A stretch of 41,719 bases of DNA from an uncultured Alistipes sp. (GTDB lineage Bacteria > Bacteroidota > Bacteroidia > Bacteroidales > Rikenellaceae): the NCBI GenBank assembly GCA_904502005.1, contig CAJGDC010000010.1:1-41719 (forward strand), read 5' to 3'. Each line of letters starts with the position of its first letter. The first letter of the stretch is position 1. The notes under the pieces were generated by a model, which worked only from the letters and a program-made list of their open reading frames with translations, did not search any database and was not told where the DNA came from. Shown here one piece after another: positions 15,278 through 23,099 of this stretch. A program made the translations under genes and the position numbers.

Positions 15278-17434
15278 ATGGCTACTATGTTAAATATTGT
15301 AATAGGCTCCTTAGGCGTCTTAGGTGTTATCCTTGTTGTACTGATGCTGAGTTGTTTCTTTAGACGCAGTATAAAGATTGATAGAATGTTGGCAAAAGGC
15401 GAGTTTAAGACCCTGCTCTTTATACTCCTCTTTGTTGTATTAGTACCGCTGACACTATCGGCTATTTTATACTGCTTAGAATTAACTGGCAGTGATTTTT
15501 TTGCAGAGACCTCAGGTAGCAATGTTAACATCATCTGGGCAATGTTATTTCACAGTGTTGACCCTGGATATTTGAGCGCAGTAGACTCATCAGCTTACAG
15601 AGTTATAGCATTTCTCTTGGCGCTATTCGGCATAGTGATGTTCAACGGTGTACTTGTATCATCAATCGTCAGCCTATATGAGAGGTATATAAACAGATGG
15701 GAGAAGGGTTTGACCAGGTATCACCGAGAGCTAAAAAAGTCCTCTTTTATAGTTATAATGGGCAACAATGAACTTATCCCCGACCTAATTAGGCAGATTT
15801 TTGATAGAAAAGATTGTGTCGATTATGTTGTTGTTCAAACAAATAGTGACGTTGAGTCGCTACGCAAATTCTTAACCTCATTTTTGTCGTATGAGGATGA
15901 GAGTAGAGTTGTTCTCTACTATGGTGAGCAAAACTCTGCAGATGATATTGCTGACCTACATTTAGAGTGGGCAAAGGAGCTCTTTATCCTGGGTGACAGC
16001 GTAGAGGATGAGGCATATAAAAGCAACCACGACGCACTAAACATGAGTTGTTTGCAGATTATCTCTGAACAGTTACGTCAATCTCCGCCAAGAAGGGAGA
16101 TGTTGGTATGTAGAGTAATGTTTGAGTATCAAACCTCATTCTCCATCTTCCAATTTGCCGATATAAGTGATAAGATTAAAAAGTATATTGACTTCAGACC
16201 TTTCAACTACTACGAGCAGTGGGCACAGCGCGTATTTGTAAACAAGAATCTCACCTTTTCTGATGGTTGTGATAATGGATACCTCCCTCTGGAGGGTGTA
16301 AAGCCTATCAAAGTAGAGAGTAAAGATTTTGTACATCTAGTGGTTGTTGGCATGTCTAAGATGGGTGTTGCTATGGCTATTGAGGCTGCACATCTTGCCC
16401 ATTATCCAAATTTTAATAACGACCCGACCCTCCGAACACGCATAACATTTATAGACACTGAGTGCTCAAAGGAGATGTCATATTTTCAAGCTCGCTTTAA
16501 GAGTATGTTTGAACTATCAAGGTGGAGATTGCGCACATGCAACAATGACATAAAGAGTGGTATCGAGCTATATGAGTCTACAGAGTGGAATAATGAAGAT
16601 ATTTGCACTCAGAAGAGCTATCTTGGCTGCGATTTTATAGATGTAGAGTGGGAGTTTATCGAAGGTGGTATTGAGAGTACAATTGTTCAGCAATATCTCA
16701 GGTGCGCTGCAAAGAATAAGCACGCTCGCTTTACACTATCCATCTGCCTGCCACAAGATAATCAAAGTGTTGCAGCATCACTCTATCTACCCGATGAGGT
16801 CTATGAGAATGCTATTCAGGTGCTTGTGTATCAACGTCATAGTGCAGCTATCATCAATAGCATTTCTTATTCTGAAAATAGTAATAAGTACTACACACGT
16901 CTCAAAGCGTTTGGAATGGTTCAGCAGGCCTATGATGACAAGCTTGCAGAGCTATCATATAAGATTGCCAAGGAGTTGGGCGACCAATATTACGTTATGT
17001 ATCAACAAGTTAATAGAGATAATAATGTTATTGAAAATAGTCGTAAAAATAAGCGAGGTAAGAGTCATGCAGCCAAACTGTGGAGTAATATCTACAATGC
17101 AAATACACTTTGGACGAAGGTTAGAAGCATTGACTACACAACCACAGGTGTGATTAGCAAGCAAGATATTGATATTTTGGCTCGCACAGAACATAACCGC
17201 TGGGTTATGGAGCAGTTGCTTATGCGATTTAGAGCGCTCACTGAACAAGAACAATCTGATGTTATCAGAGGAATTGTTGAAAAGGATCTCCTAAAGGGAG
17301 ATAGTATGGCACACCTAGATATTTGCAGCTACGATAGACTTGAAGATATAGATCCACTAGTAAAACTGTATGATGAAGGATTTATACAAATTATTCCACA
17401 AATATTTGAACAGATATCGACTTTTGACAGATAA
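15278..17434 (+). CDS. Channel-like membrane protein with two RCK-like Rossmann modules and a C-terminal RyR domain
   Basis: A 718-residue protein. Hydrophobic helices at about 5-27, 46-68 and 108-130, with a short pore-helix-like stretch between the last two (IIWAMLFHSVDPGYLS), are followed at once by a linker and two Rossmann-like modules (SSFIVIMGNNELIPDLIRQI at ~156; HLVVVGMSKMGVAMAIEAA at ~350). This order (P-loop channel then tandem RCK) resembles CASTOR/POLLUX-type channels. The C-terminus (~636-700) carries an RyR-domain-like segment (LARTEHNRWVMEQLLMRF ... HLDICSYDRLEDIDPLVKLYDEG). Inferred role: ligand-gated ion channel. It is the first gene of the island, 39 bp before a TIR gene. 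The channel reading is inference; the RyR and Rossmann calls come from sequence pattern. Confidence 0.72.
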   Translation: MATMLNIVIGSLGVLGVILVVLMLSCFFRRSIKIDRMLAKGEFKTLLFILLFVVLVPLTLSAILYCLELTGSDFFAETSGSNVNIIWAMLFHSVDPGYLSAVDSSAYRVIAFLLALFGIVMFNGVLVSSIVSLYERYINRWEKGLTRYHRELKKSSFIVIMGNNELIPDLIRQIFDRKDCVDYVVVQTNSDVESLRKFLTSFLSYEDESRVVLYYGEQNSADDIADLHLEWAKELFILGDSVEDEAYKSNHDALNMSCLQIISEQLRQSPPRREMLVCRVMFEYQTSFSIFQFADISDKIKKYIDFRPFNYYEQWAQRVFVNKNLTFSDGCDNGYLPLEGVKPIKVESKDFVHLVVVGMSKMGVAMAIEAAHLAHYPNFNNDPTLRTRITFIDTECSKEMSYFQARFKSMFELSRWRLRTCNNDIKSGIELYESTEWNNEDICTQKSYLGCDFIDVEWEFIEGGIESTIVQQYLRCAAKNKHARFTLSICLPQDNQSVAASLYLPDEVYENAIQVLVYQRHSAAIINSISYSENSNKYYTRLKAFGMVQQAYDDKLAELSYKIAKELGDQYYVMYQQVNRDNNVIENSRKNKRGKSHAAKLWSNIYNANTLWTKVRSIDYTTTGVISKQDIDILARTEHNRWVMEQLLMRFRALTEQEQSDVIRGIVEKDLLKGDSMAHLDICSYDRLEDIDPLVKLYDEGFIQIIPQIFEQISTFDR

Positions 17435-17473
17435 ACCGATAGTAGAACAGTACGATATAAAATTTGAGTAATC

Positions 17474-19054
17474 ATGAAATACGATATATTTATAAGTTAT
17501 AGGCGAGAAGGCGGATACGACACAGCCAAACACATATACGATCTTCTTGTAAGAGATGGATATAATGTTAGTTTTGACATTGACACATTACGCAATGGTG
17601 ATTTTGATACTCAGCTACTTACAAGAATTGAGCAGTGTAAAGATTTTGTCTTAATAGTTGATAAAAACTGTTTTGATAGAACATTAGATGAAACCTCCGA
17701 TCATAATCAGGATTGGTTGAGATGTGAGTTAGCTTATGCGCTTAAACTTAATAAAAATATAATACCAGTATTTCTTGCTGGCGTTTCAGGCTTCCCTAAA
17801 AATTTACCAGAAGATGTGGCCGGAGTAACCAAAAAGAACGGTCCAGAGTATAACAAATATTACTTTGACAACTTCTATAAACAGTTACGCTCTAGATTTT
17901 TGAAATCCTGGAGCCTGAAAAAGAAGTTAGCTACTATACTACTACCTATAGTGTTTATTGTAGCTATTGCACTATTACTATTAACGCTAAACTCACAAGA
18001 GGATATTGGGTATATAGACCCTATGAGTCCTCATACTACAAACTTAGAGGAGTTAAAAGAGTTTGCCCAAAAGATCATAGACGACGAAGCTGCTTCACAT
18101 GGATTTACAGATGAAGTGAGTGCAAAGAATTATTGGGCTAACGAAAATGGCGCAGAGGGTGAGTTAAAACTTGGATTCTGTTATTTGCTCGGTTATGGAT
18201 GTTCTACAGATATAAGTAAGGCTAAAAAACACATCGCCAATGCTGCAACCGACGGCAATGCTGCAGCACAATATTCCATGGGCGTATTTTATGACTATGG
18301 CGTTGAGGTCAAGGTTAATGTAGAGCGCGCTATGGAGTGGTGTCTTAAGGCAGCAGAACAAGGATTAGCAGATGCTGTATGCAACTATGGTATAATGTGC
18401 GCATGCATAAATAAAAATCCTGACGCTCATAATTGGTTAAACACATCCGCAGAGCAGGATTGTGCTAAGGCACAGTATGCACTCGGCTGGTGGTATGGAA
18501 TGCAAAACAATTTTAATGAAGCTATATATTGGATGGAGCAGGCCGCTGATCAGGAATATATTATGGCTGAGTTGGCATTGGCAAATTTTTACATTAATGG
18601 TCCTAAGCATCTACATGATTACGAGACTGCCGTGTACATATTTGAAAAGTTGGCTGAACAAAATAATGCCATAGCACAATATGGTCTGGCTGTCTGCTAT
18701 GTAAATGGGAAGGGTGTTGATTTTGATGTTAAATTAGCTCTTGATTATTTGAAAAAATCTGCGGAACAAGGGTATGCACCTGCCTTGGTAGACCTTGGAC
18801 AGGCCTATTGGTCTGGAATGATAGAAGATATCCCTCAAGATTATAATAAGGCTATGGAACTATTTTTAGAGGCAGCTGAAATGGGATATCCGATGGCTCA
18901 AATAGCTATAGGCAGAATGTATGAATATAGTTGGGGAGTAGAAAAGGATATGAAAAAAGCTAAAGAATGGTATAAAAAAGCTGAGAATCAAGGCATTAAC
19001 CTACAACAAGTACAGCAAATGCAACAACAACAGCAATATAATACTACTCATTAA
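17474..19054 (+). CDS. TIR - transmembrane - Sel1-repeat protein
   Basis: A 526-residue protein. Residues 1-145 form a TIR domain (YDIFISYRREGGYDTAKHI start; FDIDTLRNGDF BB-loop region; QDWLRCELAYAL, where Glu85 is the expected NADase glutamate). A single TM helix (153-172) preceded by KKK suggests a cytoplasmic TIR and an extracytoplasmic remainder. Residues ~205-510 hold about eight Sel1 repeats (AQYSMGVFYDYG..., AQYALGWWYG..., AQYGLAVCYVNGKG...), solenoids that usually bind proteins or peptides. The tail is Gln-rich (QQVQQMQQQQQ). The gene is noticeably more A/T-rich than the genes from 19163 on. Probable function: TIR NADase coupled to a repeat sensor; activity unproven. Confidence 0.85.
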   Translation: MKYDIFISYRREGGYDTAKHIYDLLVRDGYNVSFDIDTLRNGDFDTQLLTRIEQCKDFVLIVDKNCFDRTLDETSDHNQDWLRCELAYALKLNKNIIPVFLAGVSGFPKNLPEDVAGVTKKNGPEYNKYYFDNFYKQLRSRFLKSWSLKKKLATILLPIVFIVAIALLLLTLNSQEDIGYIDPMSPHTTNLEELKEFAQKIIDDEAASHGFTDEVSAKNYWANENGAEGELKLGFCYLLGYGCSTDISKAKKHIANAATDGNAAAQYSMGVFYDYGVEVKVNVERAMEWCLKAAEQGLADAVCNYGIMCACINKNPDAHNWLNTSAEQDCAKAQYALGWWYGMQNNFNEAIYWMEQAADQEYIMAELALANFYINGPKHLHDYETAVYIFEKLAEQNNAIAQYGLAVCYVNGKGVDFDVKLALDYLKKSAEQGYAPALVDLGQAYWSGMIEDIPQDYNKAMELFLEAAEMGYPMAQIAIGRMYEYSWGVEKDMKKAKEWYKKAENQGINLQQVQQMQQQQQYNTTH

Positions 19055-19162
19055 AACTATAAAACCATGATTAGCTCCTCTGAATTTATTAGGCCGTTAG
19101 AGAGATTTAGAGGATTTTAGGCGCTGGCAAAGTTTATTCAAAATATCCAAAACTAAACTTAT
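19055..19162 (+). other. 108-bp gap with a 17-codon ORF, possible gene remnant
   Basis: The longest gap inside the first five island genes. An ATG at 19067 opens 17 codons (MISSSEFIRPLERFRGF, stop at 19118). I recognise neither it nor a terminator or promoter box here. It could be a leader peptide, the relic of a deleted gene or chance. Confidence 0.25.
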
Positions 19163-21376
19163 ATGAATATAGATAGTATACTCAATTATCTGGCATGTTT
19201 TCTGAACGATAGTTTCAAGATGAGCTCAACGTCAAATTGGGATAGCATTGGCGAGGCAATCTCCATGAGTGCAGTTTGGTCGTGGAATGTACTCTTTATT
19301 ATGCTTTCGGGTATAATGATATACCTGCTATGTAAAACCAAAATCTTCGAGTGGCTCTCAAGGCGTGTGCTACTTTTGGCTACCATAATATGGATTTGGG
19401 GAGCGTTGCTATATATAGTTGGTTTCTACAACGAGCATGTCAATGGGCTATCGGTGGTTCTGCGTGCCATTATCTCCTCGTTCAAGATGTTTACGGTCTC
19501 GAATGACCTGGCTCGCGTAAGTGGTGTACTACAGCACGATGCTCAGTACATGCTAATGTTCGCATTTGTGCACTTTGCCGCGGCATTTATAACCTTCTTA
19601 TTTATCTTTAAGATGGTTGGCTATAAGATTAAGTCCTATATCAACATCTTAATGTGCAGATTCAGCCGTTCAGGTAGTGGTAACATTCATCTATTTTGGG
19701 GTGTTAATGATGCCTCTTGTCTGCTTGCCGAGAGCATAAAAGCTGATAAAGAACATGCAGCTGACAGAATAATATTTATAGATGTTGATGATGACACCGA
19801 CGATAATAGCCAAAAGAAGAACTCTTTTAGCAGAATAACCAACATGATAACCATAAGCAATAGCGACATTGCTCGTATCAATAAAATAGGGGCACTTGTA
19901 GACCATTGTTATGGTGGACCCATGGCGGTTAGTAGTGAGGCTGCAAAGAGCATCTTCAAGGCTCTACGCTTAAAAAATATTGGCAAGATAGTCGCTAAGA
20001 GCGATGTTGCAAACTTCTACTTCTTGTCAGATGATGAGTCGGCAAATATCTCGGGAGCATTGAAACTACAGCAGGACATCAGCCTTGGACACAGAGCAAG
20101 CGGCAAGTTTAATATCTATGTTCATGCGTGCAAAAATGCAAGTAATGAGATACTTAACAACTACTCACGATATAATAACGACGCCCAGCATTGTGATATT
20201 AGGATTGTAGACTCCGCATACTTGGCTGTAAAAACGCTCAAAATGGGGACCTCTACCCTGCCGGTAAAGTGTGTCGATCTTGATACAACCACCGGCACAG
20301 TCAGCTCGGAGTTCAACTCGCTGATTGTCGGCTTTGGCGTTACAGGCCAGGAGGCATTTAAGTTCTTGTACGAGTTCTCCGCTTTTGTGGGTACAGACCT
20401 AAAACGAATACCATTCCACTGCTACGCTGTGGATGAAAATATGGATAAATTTGCTGGCGCGGTGAAGGCTCAGATGCCAGACATTGGGGATAGTGAACTT
20501 TCGCTTATCAAGACCCACACTGGAACACAAGAGTTTTGGGATAAGGTAGATAATCTACTTCCAACGCTCAACTATGCCGTTATCGCTATCAATAACGACA
20601 ACAAGGCACTTACACTTGCCGTGAACCTCTTTAAGAGTGCCCTTCGCCTACGAGACAACTCTCTTCCGACACTCAAGATTATGGTTCGATGCTATCAGAG
20701 TAGTAATTATCGACGCATGCAGGAGGTTGTCAATGCTCTTACTCAAGCCGCTGCAGGTTCAAAGGTCGAGATTGCTATATTTGGCGACAATAGGTCTGTA
20801 TATAACTACAGTCTAATTGAGTCGGATGTGAATAATAGCGAGGCTATGGAGTTTAATAGAGTCTACAACAATGCCGACTCTGCAGAAAAGCGGTGGAAGG
20901 CAGATTTTGGAGATGAAGCGATAGCAGAATTAATGAACGAAAAGGGAATAAATCGCTACCATGCTGTATGTGAGATAAATCGTCAAATTTCACAGAATAT
21001 CTCCAACTCGCTGCACAAAAACACCAAACTGATTCTCTTAGGTATAAACCCTGAGCAAGCAGAGCGATTAGAGCTGTATATGAAATGTATCAATAGCCGC
21101 GCAAAAAAAAGCACAAACTACACATATGGAGACGCTGAAGCGAAGTTACTGCTAACTTTGGCGATTGTGGAGCATGAGCGTTGGATTGCAGCGCATAGAC
21201 TTATGGGCTACACCTATGCCGAGCATAAGGACTATGTGCATAAACACCATCCATGCATCTGCTTGTGGGATGCACTTAATGAAGAGAAACAATCCTACGA
21301 TTGTGATGTAGTGGATACGACTATTAAACTTACATATAATCAGTTGATTACGACAACGCCAAACGGAGTAAAATAG
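19163..21376 (+). CDS. Second channel-like protein with tandem Rossmann modules and C-terminal RyR domain
   Basis: A 737-residue protein with the same plan as the 15278 gene but very divergent. TM helices lie at about 38-57, 69-88 and 128-152, with an amphipathic, possibly pore-related stretch between (VLRAIISSFKMFTVSND). Rossmann-like modules start at ~173 (GNIHLFWGVNDASCLLAESI) and ~385 (NSLIVGFGVTGQEAFKFLYE, a clear GxGxxG). The C-terminus has the RyR-like segment LAIVEHERWIAAHRLMGYTY (around residue 669) and KHHPCICLWDALNEEKQSYD. Its last codon is one base from the start of the next TIR gene (TAGCATG), indicating coupling. Two such proteins in one operon could form a heteromeric channel or two signal-specific channels. 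Ion selectivity is not readable. Confidence 0.7.
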   Translation: MNIDSILNYLACFLNDSFKMSSTSNWDSIGEAISMSAVWSWNVLFIMLSGIMIYLLCKTKIFEWLSRRVLLLATIIWIWGALLYIVGFYNEHVNGLSVVLRAIISSFKMFTVSNDLARVSGVLQHDAQYMLMFAFVHFAAAFITFLFIFKMVGYKIKSYINILMCRFSRSGSGNIHLFWGVNDASCLLAESIKADKEHAADRIIFIDVDDDTDDNSQKKNSFSRITNMITISNSDIARINKIGALVDHCYGGPMAVSSEAAKSIFKALRLKNIGKIVAKSDVANFYFLSDDESANISGALKLQQDISLGHRASGKFNIYVHACKNASNEILNNYSRYNNDAQHCDIRIVDSAYLAVKTLKMGTSTLPVKCVDLDTTTGTVSSEFNSLIVGFGVTGQEAFKFLYEFSAFVGTDLKRIPFHCYAVDENMDKFAGAVKAQMPDIGDSELSLIKTHTGTQEFWDKVDNLLPTLNYAVIAINNDNKALTLAVNLFKSALRLRDNSLPTLKIMVRCYQSSNYRRMQEVVNALTQAAAGSKVEIAIFGDNRSVYNYSLIESDVNNSEAMEFNRVYNNADSAEKRWKADFGDEAIAELMNEKGINRYHAVCEINRQISQNISNSLHKNTKLILLGINPEQAERLELYMKCINSRAKKSTNYTYGDAEAKLLLTLAIVEHERWIAAHRLMGYTYAEHKDYVHKHHPCICLWDALNEEKQSYDCDVVDTTIKLTYNQLITTTPNGVK

Positions 21377-21377
21377 C

Positions 21378-23093
21378 ATGAAGAAGTACGATGTTTTTAT
21401 CAGCTACCGACGCAGTTCGTATGAGTCTGCAAATTTGATAGCCACCCGATTAAAGGCGGCGGGATATAGGGTCTTTTTTGACTTGGAGACCATGCGCTCA
21501 GGACCATTTAATGAGCAGCTATTTAGTGTGATAGAGGGTTGTGTAGATGTTGTGTTGGTATTGCCGCCAGATGCACTTGATAGGTGCCATAATGAGGAGG
21601 ATTGGGTGCGTAAGGAGGTGCTACATGCCATGAAGCATAAAAAGAATATTATCCCAATACTTCTCAATGGATTTAAGTGGCCAGAGGTGATGCCAAAGGG
21701 TATGGAGCAACTTGCGATGTATCAGTCTGTGGCAGCATCTATTGACTTCTTTGATCTGGCAATGGAGCGCGTAGAGAGCTATCTAAATAGCCGAAAGTAC
21801 ACAAGGGCAAGGGTAGCAGCCCGATGGAGTGCTTTTGTGGCTATGGCTCTCATTGTGCTATGTTGTGCAGCTATGCTGATCTTTAGAACGTTGGCAAAGC
21901 CTGTGTGTAAGCAGGTGGTGGACCACATGTCGCTCAAGGTCTGCGTGGCGGACTTGTTGCTCGCTGATAATAAACTTTTGGCAGAGGAGTGGAGTAAGTA
22001 TGATATTGAGAACCGTGACAATGAGAATATTGCTCTTTGCAAGAACATTGTCCGCAACAATATTGCTGAGTATCTTCCAAGTGTTGAGCCTACAATCACC
22101 CTCTCGGCATGGCAACGGTTTTTGCTCTCGCTCTATGGCGTGCATGATACGGATGTTGCGAGTGTAGATATCTATCTCCAAAGTATGTACTCTGAGGTTG
22201 GGCGCAATTTGGATCTTGTAGGGCAACTTATCACCCGCAAGACCATTCTGCCGTCGGACTACGATATGGCTACAAAACTGTTTAAGGTCTATCAGTTAAA
22301 TGGCGAGAGCCTATATTACACCTATCTGCAGATTGTAAACCAGCTTCCAGACTCTTCGCGTGAGGGGTATTATGAGGTGGTTGCAATGTTTGAGAATATG
22401 CCAGATACGGGTCTGGGACGCAATCGTGTAGAATACACAAAACAGGTTGAGCGAAGAAAAGGTGAGTCTGAACGCATAATGGATACGCTTAAGCAGAGTA
22501 TTGATGAAGTGAAGGATGAAATTTTTGTTCAAGAGCAGCAGATAGACTCTGTCTATCGCGCCATGGTTGATAAGTACCGCGCTAATGTTAAGCGTCTGGC
22601 AATCAATCCAGAGGAGGAGATGGGCTATAATTGGTATAGGATAACAGTCCAAGCCTCAGCGCTGGCACTCTCTGTAGAGATGCGTAGGGATGACTTGGCT
22701 GCTGGAGATAAGCCAAACCCACTCACTCCGCAGATGGTTTTAGTTGATATGAATAGACTGCTTGATGACTTTAGCCGTTACTATAGCGACGTTCAGTATG
22801 TTGATGCCGCAAGGGCTTTCTATCGCCAGTTGGCAGAGGATAACTATATGGGCGGCGTGCTTATTACTCAGTTTGCTGAGGGCAAAACTCACGATATCTA
22901 TAGGGTGGGCGATATAATTGTTGAGTGGAACGGAGAGCGCGTCAAAAACCTAAGCCAGCTACAGACTGCTTATGCAAAATCGGCAACTGGTAGGGTAAAA
23001 TTGTTGCGCCTTGAGGATGCAAAACTTAAACCTCTGACCATCCCAGTCCCTGGCAGAGAGGATATTGTCGGATTCTTGGACTTAGTAAATTAG
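21378..23093 (+). CDS. TIR - transmembrane - coiled coil - PDZ-like protein
   Basis: A 571-residue protein. Residues 1-135 form a TIR domain closely similar to that of the 17474 gene (KYDVFISYRR; FFDLETMRSGPF; EEDWVRKEVLHAMKHKKNIIPIL, expected catalytic Glu80). An Arg-rich stretch (RKYTRARVAARW) precedes one TM helix (151-169), which predicts the TIR inside and the rest outside. Residues ~180-340 have no family I know; ~350-410 look like a coiled coil. Residues ~488-560 read GGVLITQFAEGKTHDIYRVG followed by DIIVEWNGERV, a good PDZ-like core, suggesting recognition of protein C-termini in the periplasm as in DegS. The ATG lies one base after the previous stop, and the next gene starts six bases after this one. 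Confidence 0.82.
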   Translation: MKKYDVFISYRRSSYESANLIATRLKAAGYRVFFDLETMRSGPFNEQLFSVIEGCVDVVLVLPPDALDRCHNEEDWVRKEVLHAMKHKKNIIPILLNGFKWPEVMPKGMEQLAMYQSVAASIDFFDLAMERVESYLNSRKYTRARVAARWSAFVAMALIVLCCAAMLIFRTLAKPVCKQVVDHMSLKVCVADLLLADNKLLAEEWSKYDIENRDNENIALCKNIVRNNIAEYLPSVEPTITLSAWQRFLLSLYGVHDTDVASVDIYLQSMYSEVGRNLDLVGQLITRKTILPSDYDMATKLFKVYQLNGESLYYTYLQIVNQLPDSSREGYYEVVAMFENMPDTGLGRNRVEYTKQVERRKGESERIMDTLKQSIDEVKDEIFVQEQQIDSVYRAMVDKYRANVKRLAINPEEEMGYNWYRITVQASALALSVEMRRDDLAAGDKPNPLTPQMVLVDMNRLLDDFSRYYSDVQYVDAARAFYRQLAEDNYMGGVLITQFAEGKTHDIYRVGDIIVEWNGERVKNLSQLQTAYAKSATGRVKLLRLEDAKLKPLTIPVPGREDIVGFLDLVN

Positions 23094-23099
23094 TATTGC

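Noticed and set aside
15278..17434. Trk/Ktr potassium uptake protein
   Set aside because: Rossmann modules are fused to a short TM region, and the C-terminal RyR segment is foreign to Trk/Ktr; no TrkH-type subunit is present.
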